Source: Bacteroidales bacterium UBA1184
GTDB taxonomy: Bacteria; Bacteroidota; Bacteroidia; Bacteroidales; ML635J-15
Direction of reading: 5' to 3'
DNA length: 55,553 nucleotides
Assembly: GCA_002310235.1 (NCBI GenBank)
Contig: DBYO01000008.1
Span: forward strand, 1 to 55,553
The translations under genes and the position numbers were made by a program. A model generated the notes under the pieces. That model searched no databases. It was not told the DNA's origin and saw nothing but the letters and a program-made list of their open reading frames with translations. Shown here piece by piece: positions 16,036 to 24,931 of the stretch (position 1 is its first letter; each line of letters opens with the position of its first letter).

Positions 16036-16545
16036 TTATAATATCATTGAAGCGACGACAATCTGGAGGATTGTCAAAACTACGATAGTAACGGCAATGA
16101 TTAGTGCAATATGCAGGTGACGCTTGCTTTTTTTGAGTTCGTAGCGGCTGATTATTCTGTTGAAGGTGGGGCCTAACTTTAAATATAGCATCTTGTCGTG
16201 CTTCACGTATGCGTCGGGGCGCAAATCGCTGGCAGACAATTTTAGCTCTCGGTTGTCGTTTTCGGTAAGCACAACTACCGATATTTGTTTGTCGATGTTT
16301 TTTATCATTGGCAGAATTTCGACCACCGACTTGGTGTTGAGTCCATGGCTTATTATCATGTCGTTGATAATCACAATAGAAAAACAGTTATTATTGTGTT
16401 CTTTTAGATGTGTCAGGAACTTTTGTACCGATGAGAATGTGCTTAGCATGTAGTTGTGTTCGAATGCAAAGTTGCTCTTGAAATCTTCGAGGAACAACGG
16501 GTCGTTGTCAACAAGGTATATTTCGATTAACTTTGTGCTTTTCAT
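16036..16545 (-). CDS. Receiver-like domain protein with a C-terminal membrane anchor
   Basis: A 169-residue protein. Residues 5-125 look like a response-regulator receiver fold: IYLVDNDPLFLEDF with the acidic pair, FSIVIINDMIISHG at the position of the phosphorylated strand, SVVVLTEND with the conserved Thr, and DAYVKHDK with the conserved Lys. The usual phospho-acceptor Asp seems to be Asn, with an Asp one residue later, so phosphorylation is uncertain. Residues about 143-168 form one strongly hydrophobic helix (IALIIAVTIVVLTILQIVVA). There is no DNA-binding output domain. It is the second gene after the secreted protein at 16550, with a 4-base gap. Confidence 0.65.
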   Translation of the reverse strand: MKSTKLIEIYLVDNDPLFLEDFKSNFAFEHNYMLSTFSSVQKFLTHLKEHNNNCFSIVIINDMIISHGLNTKSVVEILPMIKNIDKQISVVVLTENDNRELKLSASDLRPDAYVKHDKMLYLKLGPTFNRIISRYELKKSKRHLHIALIIAVTIVVLTILQIVVASMIL

Positions 16546-16549
16546 CGGT

Positions 16550-17449
16550 CTAGAAATCGTGTGATACGCCTCTTTTCTTTATTCTGTTGACCAAGGCGTT
16601 TTTCTGGTAGTTTATTGCAATTTCAGGGTTGATATTGCTTTCGAGTAGCCAACGTCCGCCTTTGAACTCGAGAGCGTCGAACGACATGTCGGGACCATAG
16701 TATTGATGCATGTCCACAAATCTGTCTTCCGAAGGCGACAGGTGGTCGATTACTATAATCTTGTGTTTTTCGTTGTAACGCAGCAACATGGTTGCGCGGT
16801 CGGCGTATTCGAATACCAGACGGTTTGAAATCATACGGTCAACCTTGAACATTTTTTTCTCGAATACAGGAATACCTCTCTTTGTGAACGCAAGAACTTC
16901 GATTACTTTCCTGTTTATCAGGTTGTCGGCTCCGTCCCATCCAATAAGGGTATAGTAGGTGCGCGAGTTCCAGTTGTTTGTTACGCACTCGTAGTATATG
17001 CATCCGTACCATTCCGATGTTGTATAGTATTCTAGGTCTTTCTGCGTTTGTTGTGTGTATATGTTCTTGTTGCGTCTATCGTACAAACCATATACTTTTA
17101 TTTTGCCGTTTGCTTTCTGTTGTACAAATCCGAAATATTTGAAAAGTCCATCGGAATAGCAAAGGTTCCATGTGTAGATTCTTAGTGCGTTGTCGCTCGA
17201 TTTGAGACACGAAAGGTATTTCAACGAGTCGATTGCGTGGTCGAATGATTCTGGGTTGTGAAGAAATCCATTCAATGTTTCAATGATTTCATTGTTTAGG
17301 GCTTCTTTTTTGTCGTCGTTTTTCGTTTGTGCAATCTCTATGAATAGGCTGTTCAGTGTGTCCACAACTGGCTTAAATTCCAAATCGTTCTTCGCGAAAA
17401 TGGCAAACGGTATGGTTATCAGTAATATGGCGAACAATATCCTTTTCAT
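16550..17449 (-). CDS. Exported protein of unknown function
   Basis: A 299-residue protein. The ATG at 17449 gives a signal peptide (MKRILFAILLITIPFAIFAK); an upstream in-frame start at 17539 would add residues across the promoter box. The mature protein has aromatic-rich segments such as WYGCIYYECVTNN, YYTLIGWDGADNLINRKVIEVL and FDALEFKGGRWLLES. I recall similar Bacteroidetes secreted proteins of unknown function but cannot name a family. Operon with the receiver-like membrane protein downstream, so a link to envelope sensing is possible but unproven. Confidence 0.7.
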   Translation of the reverse strand: MKRILFAILLITIPFAIFAKNDLEFKPVVDTLNSLFIEIAQTKNDDKKEALNNEIIETLNGFLHNPESFDHAIDSLKYLSCLKSSDNALRIYTWNLCYSDGLFKYFGFVQQKANGKIKVYGLYDRRNKNIYTQQTQKDLEYYTTSEWYGCIYYECVTNNWNSRTYYTLIGWDGADNLINRKVIEVLAFTKRGIPVFEKKMFKVDRMISNRLVFEYADRATMLLRYNEKHKIIVIDHLSPSEDRFVDMHQYYGPDMSFDALEFKGGRWLLESNINPEIAINYQKNALVNRIKKRGVSHDF

Positions 17450-17468
17450 TTCATGAATAAAATTAGGC

Positions 17469-17476
17469 AAAGGTAA
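17469..17476 (-). promoter_or_regulatory. Putative -7 box for the 17449-16036 operon
   Basis: TACCTTTG on the minus strand, 19 bases before the start codon at 17449. The rest of the divergent spacer up to mreB (17477-17746) is very AT-rich; a weak TAACTTGC box at 17713-17720 with TTG at 17691-17693 could serve mreB. Confidence 0.5.
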
Positions 17477-17746
17477 TGTAAAAAACGTACTTGCGAAAAA
17501 AATATTTTCCGAAGACATATTTTTTTGTGCAATTATCACGCCATATGTAAACGAAAATTCTGGATTAAGCTCGGAAATATTCTTGTTTTTTTTGCTAGTT
17601 TTTGTCGTTTAGGTAATTTTTTTATTAACAATGAAAATATATTTTTGATATTCAAAATGATATGAGTGAGAAAAAAAATAATTATTGTTATTGTTGTGAA
17701 ATGCAAAAGACGTAACTTGCAATGCTAAAATATATGTGTAAGAGGT

Positions 17747-18769
17747 ATGGCATTTTTTTCGTTTTTACAGCAGGAGATCGCAATGGATCTCGGTACTGCA
17801 AATACAATAATAATTCACAACGACAAAATTGTCGTTGATGAACCATCTATAGTCGCAATCGAGGAGAAGACAGGAAAGTTGGTGGCCGTAGGCGATAAAG
17901 CTCGTCAGATGCATGGTAAGACTCACGAAGGTCTGAAAACCATCCGTCCGTTGCACGACGGTGTAATCGCCGACTTCAACGCTGCAGAGCTCATGATCCG
18001 TGGCATGATTAAGATGGTAAACAAGAATAGAAACTGGATAAACCCCTCGCTGAAGATGGTTATCGGTGTGCCGTCGGGAAGTACCGAAGTTGAACTTCGT
18101 GCTGTACGCGACTCGTCGGAGCATGCTGGTGGACGTGAGGTTTATATGATATACGAGCCAATGGCTGCAGCAATCGGTATCGGAATGGATGTAGAAGCAC
18201 CTCAGGGCAACATGGTTGTCGATATAGGCGGTGGTACTACCGAAATCGCTGTCATATCGCTTGGCGGTACTGTTGTTAAGAGTTCTGTACGTACTGCAGG
18301 TGACGACTTTACAAACGATATCGTAGAGTATATGCGTCGTCAGCATAACATTAGGGTAGGTGAGAGAACTGCAGAGGCTATCAAGATAAATGTAGGTGCT
18401 GCAATTCCTGAACTCGACAACCCACCAGCAGAATATATCGTAAGAGGTCCTCACCAGATGACTGCTCTGCCGTTGGAAATTCCAGTGTCGCATCAGGAGA
18501 TTGCTCATTGCATCGACCGTTCGATCTCGAAGATAGAACAGGCTCTGATGTCGGTTCTCGAACAGACACCTCCAGAGTTGTATGCCGACATATTTACAAA
18601 GGGTATATTCCTCACAGGTGGCGGTGCTTTGCTGAGAGGTCTCGACAAACGTCTGTCCGACAAGACAAATATCCCTGTCCATGTATCCGAAGACCCGCTG
18701 CATGCAGTAGCTCGCGGTACTGGCATTGCTTTGAAGAATGTTGACAAGTTCCAGTTCTTGTTGAGATAA
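17747..18769 (+). CDS. mreB: Rod shape-determining protein MreB (bacterial actin)
   Basis: Actin-like ATPase that polymerises under the inner membrane and guides lateral wall synthesis. 340 residues, normal length. Motifs: MDLGTANTIIIHNDKIVVDEPS (phosphate 1), GVPSGSTEVELRAVRDSSEHAG, YEPMAAAIGIG, VDIGGGTTEIAVISLGG (phosphate 2), and IFLTGGGALLRGLDKRL (adenosine). The N-terminal MAFFSFLQQE is a short amphipathic or hydrophobic start typical for membrane contact. First gene of the mreB-mreC-mreD-mrdA-rodA cluster. Confidence 0.97.
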   Translation: MAFFSFLQQEIAMDLGTANTIIIHNDKIVVDEPSIVAIEEKTGKLVAVGDKARQMHGKTHEGLKTIRPLHDGVIADFNAAELMIRGMIKMVNKNRNWINPSLKMVIGVPSGSTEVELRAVRDSSEHAGGREVYMIYEPMAAAIGIGMDVEAPQGNMVVDIGGGTTEIAVISLGGTVVKSSVRTAGDDFTNDIVEYMRRQHNIRVGERTAEAIKINVGAAIPELDNPPAEYIVRGPHQMTALPLEIPVSHQEIAHCIDRSISKIEQALMSVLEQTPPELYADIFTKGIFLTGGGALLRGLDKRLSDKTNIPVHVSEDPLHAVARGTGIALKNVDKFQFLLR

Positions 18770-18778
18770 GTTCTAGCG

Positions 18779-19585
18779 ATGAGAAATCTGCTCGACTTTG
18801 TCGTTAAATACGCATATTTCATTTTATTTATAGTGCTCGAGGCGTTATGCCTCGTGCTGTTTTTTTCTGCAAATCCATATCAGAGGTACGAGTTTGCCAC
18901 ATCGGCCAACGTGGTTACTGGAGCTATTGCCGAAAAATGGGCAGGCGTTGTTCAGTATATGAACTTGTCGGAAGAGAATGAGGCACTAAAAAAAGAAAAT
19001 GCCGACTTGCGCAATCGTCTCGAGGCATATAGACGGAGCAGCATTCCTGTTCTAGGCAAGAAATTTGAATATATTCCTGCATCTGTTATTTCGGCAACGA
19101 CAAATAGAGAGAAAAATACCATAACGGTAAATGCTGGACGTAATGCTGGTATGGAAACCGAAATGGGTGTAATTGGACGCGACGGTGTTGTAGGTATCGT
19201 CAGTTCGGTGTCGGACAAGTATGCCGTGATAATGCCAATAATACATCCCGATGCCCGAATCAGCGTTAAGCTTGCCGAAAACGGCTATTTCGGTTCGCTG
19301 TCGTGGAATGGTCGCGATGTTAGAGTGGCAACATTCTCAGAAGTGCCAGGTTATGTCGATGTAAGGATTGGTGACGAAGTCGTGACAAGCGGATTCTCCG
19401 CAATTTTCCCGGAAGGCGTTCCTGTCGGATATGTCAAGAGTTTTGAGAAAGACCTTTCTACCGACTTTTATACAATTGATGTGGAGCTATATACCGATTT
19501 CCATAATATCAAGTATGTATATGCAATATTGAACAAAAATAAGGAGGAGCTGAAGGCTTCGGACGAAGGCTCAAAAAACAAATGA
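18779..19585 (+). CDS. mreC: Rod shape-determining protein MreC
   Basis: Periplasmic scaffold of the elongation complex, 268 residues. One N-terminal transmembrane helix (about residues 9-28), then a coiled coil (LSEENEALKKENADLRNRLEAY, about 60-85) and the beta-rich MreC domain (VISATTNREKNTITVNAGRNAGMETEMGVIG, VVGIVSSVSDKYAVIMPIIH, VVTSGFSAIFPEGVPVG). It begins 9 bases after mreB and overlaps mreD by 4 bases. Confidence 0.93.
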   Translation: MRNLLDFVVKYAYFILFIVLEALCLVLFFSANPYQRYEFATSANVVTGAIAEKWAGVVQYMNLSEENEALKKENADLRNRLEAYRRSSIPVLGKKFEYIPASVISATTNREKNTITVNAGRNAGMETEMGVIGRDGVVGIVSSVSDKYAVIMPIIHPDARISVKLAENGYFGSLSWNGRDVRVATFSEVPGYVDVRIGDEVVTSGFSAIFPEGVPVGYVKSFEKDLSTDFYTIDVELYTDFHNIKYVYAILNKNKEELKASDEGSKNK

Positions 19586-20088
19586 TTGACAAACTGAAAT
19601 ACATATTGTACTTTATTGTCCTGTTGTTGGTACAAACGCTGATTCTCGACCAGATATGCGTGAGTGTGTATGTCAATGCGTTTGTGTACATATTGTTCAT
19701 TATGACCCTACCAATCGATACCAACAAGTATCTGGCTCTTTTGCTTGGCCTGTTGATGGGGCTGTGCGTCGACCTGTTCAATTCTACGCTAGGCCTTCAT
19801 GCCTCGGCGGGACTGTTGGTGGCATTTGTCAGGTCGTTTGCCCTTGATATCTATTCGCCGCACGATGGATACGAAAACAATAAGCAGCTAAGTGTCCGCA
19901 ATTATGGTTATGGCTGGTTCATAAAGTATGCCTTTACAATAATTATTATACATCATCTTTGGATATTCCTGTTTGAAAGCATGAACTTTGCAAACATTTT
20001 GTTTACTCTGGCAAAGGTTTGTGTAAGTTCGTTGACATCGTTGATTGTGATACTTTTGTTCCACCTGTTGCTTATGTCGAGGAAATGA
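19582..20088 (+). CDS. mreD: Rod shape-determining protein MreD
   Basis: A 168-residue inner-membrane protein, almost entirely hydrophobic with about five helices (for example YILYFIVLLLVQTLILDQI, YLALLLGLLMGLCVDLFNS, LTSLIVILLFHLLLM). MreD is weakly conserved, and the call rests on the segment GLLMGLCVDLFNSTLGLHA, which is a family hallmark, and on its place between mreC and mrdA with 4-base overlaps on both sides. Confidence 0.9.
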   Translation: MIDKLKYILYFIVLLLVQTLILDQICVSVYVNAFVYILFIMTLPIDTNKYLALLLGLLMGLCVDLFNSTLGLHASAGLLVAFVRSFALDIYSPHDGYENNKQLSVRNYGYGWFIKYAFTIIIIHHLWIFLFESMNFANILFTLAKVCVSSLTSLIVILLFHLLLMSRK

Positions 20089-21899
20089 TCGAGTACAAGA
20101 TTCGCAAATATCCGATAATAGCAATTGTAGTGCTTGTGCTTATTGCAATATGGGTAAAGGCTTTGTTGCTCATGTTCGACGATTCGCTGAAGCAGTCGGC
20201 CGAGAACAATTCGCGGCGCAGGGTGGTACAGTATCCGTCCCGTGGTATAATATACGATCGCGATGGAAACATTCTAGTGTGTAACGAAGCCGCCTACGAC
20301 CTAATGCTGGTTCCTCATCAGATACATGAGTTTGATACTGCGTCGTTGTGCAACGATTTGGGGATAACTAAAGAGACTGTCGAGTCGCGAATCTTGAATG
20401 CCAAGAAGTATTCGATGTATCGTCCGTCGGTGTTCATGAAGCAAATCGATTCGAAGGTTTATGCCCAGATGCAGGAGCATTTGTACAAATATCCTGGTTT
20501 TTATGTCCAGAACAGAACACTGCGAAAATATAATGGTGGTATAGCTGCTCATGTACTTGGCGATATTGGCGAAGTGTCGGAGAAGCAGATTGAGGAGGAT
20601 CACTATTACCAGAGCGGCGACTATGTTGGCAAGAGCGGTGTGGAGCGTGGTTACGAAACCATATTGCGCGGAGAGAAGGGCGTTTCTATCTATCTTGTTA
20701 ATGTAAAGGGTGTTGTGCAGGGAAGTTACGAAGATGGAAAGTATGATACCGTTGCAATTCAGGGAAAAGATATAACATTGACTATCTCCAGCGATTTGCA
20801 GGAGTATGGCGAACGACTTATGGCAAACAAGGTAGGTGCGGTGGTGGCTATCGAGCCGTCGTCGGGAGAAGTGCTGGCAATGGTATCGATGCCTACTTAC
20901 GATCCGCAGCTTATGGTTGGCCGTGTGCGTGGAAAAAACTACGATAGTTTGTTGCATGCTCCATACAAACCGTTGATAAACAGAGCTGTTTCATCGACAT
21001 ATCCTCCTGGTTCCACTTTCAAAGTGGCTCAGGCTTTGGTGGCTATGCAGGAAGGTGTTATTACACCAAACCAGTCGTTTCCTTGCGATAAGTCGAAGGT
21101 AGGATGCCATAACCATCCGACGCCCACATCGGTTTCGATGGGAATACAGATGTCGTGCAATCCTTACTTTTATTTTGTGTTCCGCAGGCTTGTGCAACGT
21201 GGAATCGACAAGAACTTATACAAAGATGCTGCGATTGGTCTGGGGTTATGGAAGGAAAAGATTGAGACACTTGGCTTCAACCATGCGTTTAATGTAGGTG
21301 TTCCTGGAGTTAACAAGGGGCAGATACCTGGTCCCGACTACTATAACCGTTTGTACGGAGAAAACCGATGGGCTTTCAGTACTATTTATTCGGTTAGTAT
21401 CGGACAGGGAGAGGTGCTGGTGTCACCGTTGCAGATGGCCAACTACGCGTCTATATTGGCAAACAGGGGATACTATATAACACCGCATTTACTGAAGAAG
21501 ATAAATGGCGAGGACTATGTAGGCGAAATGGCGCAGAGAGTGGAAACTCCCTTTGAAAGGAAATATTTCGACATTTGTGTTGAAGGTATGGACTGGGTGG
21601 TGAACAAACCTGGTGGAACTGGACACAACGCTTACATTCCTGGCATTACAGTGTGCGGAAAGACTGGAACCGCACAGAACCCTCATGGCAAAGATAATTC
21701 GGTGTTTATGGCATTTGCACCAAAGGATGATCCTAAGATTGCGATAGCCGTTTATGTCGAGAATGCCGGTTTCGGCGGTACATGGGCGGCTCCGATAGCT
21801 AGGCTTATGATGGAAAAGTATATCAAGGGCGAAATATCTGACCCCGACTTGGAACGACGAATTTTAACAACAACAATTTTACCAAATGCAACAAGGTAG
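20085..21899 (+). CDS. mrdA: Penicillin-binding protein 2 (elongation transpeptidase)
   Basis: Class B PBP that cross-links peptidoglycan during cell elongation, partner of RodA. 604 residues from the ATG at 20085, which overlaps the mreD stop (ATGA); the open frame upstream is inside mreD. One N-terminal transmembrane helix (IIAIVVLVLIAIWVKALLL), the PBP dimer domain starting at RRVVQYPSRGIIYDRDG, and the transpeptidase with S310-T-F-K313 (PPGSTFK), S357-C-N359 and K526-T-G (CGKTGTAQ). All active-site motifs are intact. Confidence 0.96.
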   Translation: MIEYKIRKYPIIAIVVLVLIAIWVKALLLMFDDSLKQSAENNSRRRVVQYPSRGIIYDRDGNILVCNEAAYDLMLVPHQIHEFDTASLCNDLGITKETVESRILNAKKYSMYRPSVFMKQIDSKVYAQMQEHLYKYPGFYVQNRTLRKYNGGIAAHVLGDIGEVSEKQIEEDHYYQSGDYVGKSGVERGYETILRGEKGVSIYLVNVKGVVQGSYEDGKYDTVAIQGKDITLTISSDLQEYGERLMANKVGAVVAIEPSSGEVLAMVSMPTYDPQLMVGRVRGKNYDSLLHAPYKPLINRAVSSTYPPGSTFKVAQALVAMQEGVITPNQSFPCDKSKVGCHNHPTPTSVSMGIQMSCNPYFYFVFRRLVQRGIDKNLYKDAAIGLGLWKEKIETLGFNHAFNVGVPGVNKGQIPGPDYYNRLYGENRWAFSTIYSVSIGQGEVLVSPLQMANYASILANRGYYITPHLLKKINGEDYVGEMAQRVETPFERKYFDICVEGMDWVVNKPGGTGHNAYIPGITVCGKTGTAQNPHGKDNSVFMAFAPKDDPKIAIAVYVENAGFGGTWAAPIARLMMEKYIKGEISDPDLERRILTTTILPNATR

Positions 21900-23319
21900 G
21901 CGAAACAACATATTGGCAAATATCGACTGGGTTATAGTTATTCTATACCTGGCGCTTGTCTTTATGGGTTGGATAAACATCTATTCGGCAGTTTACGACG
22001 ATACGCACCAGAGCATACTCGATACTAGTTGTCAGTATGGTAAGCAGTTGATATGGATAGGGGCGGCTATTGTGGTTGTTATAGTAGTTATGCTTATTGA
22101 CAGTAAGTTTTACTCCACGTTTGCCTATGTGATGTATGGCATAGGGTGTCTGTTGCTGCTGTCGGTGCTGCTTTTCGGAAGGGAGGTCAACGGTGCTAAG
22201 TCGTGGTTTGAAATAGGTACGTTCCGAATGCAGCCTGTGGAGTTTGCCAAAATTGCAGTCTGCCTTGCAATGGCAAGGCTTATGAGTTCGGAGAGTTTTT
22301 CGCTTAAGTATGTGCGCAATTACATGTACATTGGCATTATTCTCGGAATACCGATGCTTATGATTCTCTTGCAGAACGATACAGGTTCGGCTTTGGTTTT
22401 CTGTACCTTCATCTTTGTAATGTTCAGGGAAGGTATGAACAGAATTCTATTTATCTCAGCTTTTGCACTAATTATACTTTTCATATTGGCGCTTGTTGTC
22501 GACACTTCGTTGCTGATGCTTATAGTAGGACTTTTGTGTACTATAGGTTTAGCTGTAGTGTGTGGGCGGAACAAATATACGCGTATTGTCATGTATTCGT
22601 CGTTGGTATATTCGGCAGTGGTTGTTGCACTATGTGTTATGTCTCCCGAACATGCCGAAAAAAGTGTCTCTTATGCTATGATAGGGTACGGCGTAATGGC
22701 AGTGTTGATGCTGGTGCTATTTTTTATAAGCAAGATGAAGCCTATAGTATTTGCCATGATATTGATGATAGGTATGGGCGGATTCGTTTATTCTGTCGAT
22801 TACATCTTCAATAATGTATTGCAGGCTCACCAGCAGTCGCGAATAATGGACTTGCTCGGAAAAAACGAGGATGTGCTAGGTACTGGTTACAATGTTCACC
22901 AGTCGAAGATTGCAATAGGTTCGGGAGGAATTCTTGGCAAGGGATTCCTGCATGGCACCCAGACCAAGTATAAGTTTGTCCCCGAGCAGAGTACCGATTT
23001 TATTTTCTGTACGATAGGCGAGGAGTGGGGCTTGTTGGGTATAACTGTTATACTTGTTTTGTTTGGAGCGTTGATAATAAGGATAATAAATCGTGCAGAG
23101 CGACAACGGTCAACTTTCTCGCGAATATACGGATATGGTGTGGCGTCGATTTTATTTTTCCATGTAGCAATAAATATAGGTATGACAATAGGGTTGGCCC
23201 CTGTCGTAGGTATTCCGTTGCCGTTCTTCAGCTATGGCGGCTCGTCGCTGTGGGCGTTTACTATACTGCTGTTTATTTTTGTAAGGCTTGATGCCGACAG
23301 ACTGCAGGTATTTAGATAA
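21886..23319 (+). CDS. rodA: RodA, SEDS-family peptidoglycan glycosyltransferase
   Basis: Multi-pass inner-membrane enzyme polymerising lipid II, working with PBP2. 477 residues, somewhat longer than the usual 370-430, with extra hydrophobic segments in the middle (about residues 180-290). SEDS motifs: GREVNGAKSWFEIGTFRMQPVEFAKIA near residue 105, NDTGSALVF, GSGGILGKGFLHGTQTKYKFVPEQSTDFIFCTIGEEWG, and PVVGIPLPFFSYGGSSL at the end. Overlaps mrdA by 14 bases. Last gene of the elongation cluster; no clear terminator follows. Confidence 0.96.
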   Translation: MQQGRRNNILANIDWVIVILYLALVFMGWINIYSAVYDDTHQSILDTSCQYGKQLIWIGAAIVVVIVVMLIDSKFYSTFAYVMYGIGCLLLLSVLLFGREVNGAKSWFEIGTFRMQPVEFAKIAVCLAMARLMSSESFSLKYVRNYMYIGIILGIPMLMILLQNDTGSALVFCTFIFVMFREGMNRILFISAFALIILFILALVVDTSLLMLIVGLLCTIGLAVVCGRNKYTRIVMYSSLVYSAVVVALCVMSPEHAEKSVSYAMIGYGVMAVLMLVLFFISKMKPIVFAMILMIGMGGFVYSVDYIFNNVLQAHQQSRIMDLLGKNEDVLGTGYNVHQSKIAIGSGGILGKGFLHGTQTKYKFVPEQSTDFIFCTIGEEWGLLGITVILVLFGALIIRIINRAERQRSTFSRIYGYGVASILFFHVAINIGMTIGLAPVVGIPLPFFSYGGSSLWAFTILLFIFVRLDADRLQVFR

Positions 23320-23326
23320 AAATTCT

Positions 23327-23334
23327 TATATTTG
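23327..23334 (+). promoter_or_regulatory. Putative -7 box for the lipoprotein/radical SAM pair
   Basis: TATATTTG, 8 bases after the rodA stop and 25 bases before the ATG at 23360. It suggests the pair can be transcribed separately from the mre operon. No -33 match was found. Confidence 0.5.
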
Positions 23335-23359
23335 TAACGTCGTTTTAAATGATAGATTT

Positions 23360-23746
23360 ATGAAAAAGCATAAGGCGTATAAATGGTTTAGAGGCGTGCT
23401 GATGACATCGGCGTTTACATCGATGATGTTCGTTATGCAGGCATGCTACGGCACACCAAACTATCGTGTCGAAGAAAGCTTTAGCTACGAGGTGAAGATG
23501 TCGGGAATGGTTACCGACAGTGTTTCGTCGCAGCCTCTTTCGGGAATCTGTGTTTCAGCCGACGTATCCGACGAGGTTGCAGTTTCGGACGAAAACGGAC
23601 AGTTCAGCTTGACGTTTATGGTCTATGATGACAACGCTGAAGGCTTCAACCTTAATTTTTCTGATACCTTGGACCGTTACGCACCACTCGACACGCTAAT
23701 TGTTTCCGATTATACAGACATTAATATCTCGCTTGCTGCAAAGTAG
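23360..23746 (+). CDS. Radical SAM-associated putative lipoprotein
   Basis: A 128-residue lipoprotein. The ATG at 23360 is chosen over an upstream one at 23288 that lies inside rodA. It has basic residues first, a long signal, and a lipobox ending VMQAC with Cys 29 directly followed by YGTP. The mature part reads as one beta-sandwich of the carboxypeptidase-regulatory type (MSGMVTDSVSSQPLSGICVSA, VAVSDENGQFSLTF, LNFSDTLDRYAPLDTLIV). From memory it matches a Bacteroidetes family (TIGR04134) found only beside a particular radical SAM/SPASM protein, which is indeed the next gene, 3 bases on. It may be the substrate or cell-envelope partner of that enzyme. Confidence 0.8.
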   Translation: MKKHKAYKWFRGVLMTSAFTSMMFVMQACYGTPNYRVEESFSYEVKMSGMVTDSVSSQPLSGICVSADVSDEVAVSDENGQFSLTFMVYDDNAEGFNLNFSDTLDRYAPLDTLIVSDYTDINISLAAK

Positions 23747-23749
23747 TCT

Positions 23750-24799
23750 ATGCTTCAGGCATTTCATAATTATTTCCGAAAAAAGGAAACACAGATTCAC
23801 GAGCTGAATTACCTGTTTTGGGAATGTACCCAGCGCTGCGATCTTAATTGTCGCCATTGTGGTTCCGACTGCGCTGTTTCGTCGGCGTACAAGGATATGC
23901 CGTTCGACGATTTTATGAAGGCGATTTTGCCGCTTGAGCAGCGTTACAAGCGTAATTCGGTATTCGTTGTCATTACTGGAGGCGAACCGCTTGTGCGTGC
24001 CGACCTTGCCGACTGCGGACGCGAACTGCGCCGACATGGTTTTCTTTGGAGCATTGTCACCAATGGTTATGCTTACGATGAGGCTATGCACCGCAAGCTT
24101 ATGGCGGCTGGGCTTTCGAGCATTACGCTTAGCCTCGATGGATTGCGCGATACTCACGATGCCTTTCGTAAGCGACAAGGCTCTTTCGATAGGGTGATGA
24201 ATGCCATCGATTTGATTGCCAACGAAAAACGACTGCCAACCTACGATATTGTCACTTGCGTGAGTCCGATGAACATTGGCGAACTTGCTGAGATGAAACA
24301 ATTGCTAATTGCCCACAAGGTCAAGGCATGGCGTTTTTTCACCATTGCGCCTATTGGACGGGCCGCAGCCGACGATGGCTTGCGTCTGGATGGTGCTCAG
24401 TTGAAGCAACTTATGGACTTCATAGTCGAAACGCGCAAGGAGGCCATGATAGATGCCAAGTTCAGTTGCGAGGCCTATCTCGGCAAGTACGACCGCAAGG
24501 TGCGTGATTGGCATTATTTCTGTCGCGCAGGGATAAATATTGGTTCGGTGCTTATCGATGGTTCTATTTCTGCTTGCCCTAATATCGATAGGAGGTTTGC
24601 GCAAGGAAATATATATACCGACAATTTGCTTGATGTATGGGACAACCGTTTCGAGAAGTTCCGTGACCGCACCTGGACAAAAGTCGGTAAATGTGCAGGT
24701 TGTAAGGTTTACAACAATTGTCTGGGAGGAGCCATGCATCTTCATAATTTTGATTCGGCAGAGATTATGGAATGCCACTACACAAAACTTATGCAGTAG
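23750..24799 (+). CDS. Radical SAM/SPASM domain protein (TIGR04133-like)
   Basis: A 349-residue radical SAM enzyme. C30-DLN-C34-RH-C37 is the CxxxCxxC motif for the SAM-binding 4Fe-4S cluster, with an additional Cys 26 four residues before it. ITGGEPLVRADL and SLDGLRDTHDAFRK are further radical SAM signatures. The C-terminal SPASM domain supplies cysteines for auxiliary clusters: YFCRAG, SACPN, GKCAGCKVYNNC and MECHY. SPASM enzymes commonly modify ribosomally made peptides or protein residues. The gene sits 3 bases after the lipoprotein gene, matching the known pairing of TIGR04133 and TIGR04134; the reaction is unknown to me. Confidence 0.88.
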   Translation: MLQAFHNYFRKKETQIHELNYLFWECTQRCDLNCRHCGSDCAVSSAYKDMPFDDFMKAILPLEQRYKRNSVFVVITGGEPLVRADLADCGRELRRHGFLWSIVTNGYAYDEAMHRKLMAAGLSSITLSLDGLRDTHDAFRKRQGSFDRVMNAIDLIANEKRLPTYDIVTCVSPMNIGELAEMKQLLIAHKVKAWRFFTIAPIGRAAADDGLRLDGAQLKQLMDFIVETRKEAMIDAKFSCEAYLGKYDRKVRDWHYFCRAGINIGSVLIDGSISACPNIDRRFAQGNIYTDNLLDVWDNRFEKFRDRTWTKVGKCAGCKVYNNCLGGAMHLHNFDSAEIMECHYTKLMQ

Positions 24800-24870
24800 T
24801 TTCCCGAGACAATTCCTGTAACTAAAATGGTAGAAAAATCACAATTCATCTACAAGATGTATCTTACGAA

Positions 24871-24908
24871 ATATTTTTTTTTGTGCAATATTATACCTAT
24901 CTTTGCGT
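24871..24908 (+). promoter_or_regulatory. Promoter region of barrel gene A, duplicated at 25604
   Basis: Contains TATCTTTG (24898-24905) in the context TGCAATATTATACCTATCTT. The same block, shorter only in its T-run, recurs at 25604-25638 before barrel gene B. The rest of the 24800-24931 spacer has no convincing gene. Confidence 0.65.
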
Positions 24909-24931
24909 TATGCATATAAAAGCATTTTAGC

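Noticed and set aside
24828..24920. A 30-codon ORF upstream of barrel gene A
   Set aside because: It runs through the promoter block that is duplicated before gene B; the composition is AT-driven and no product features are seen.
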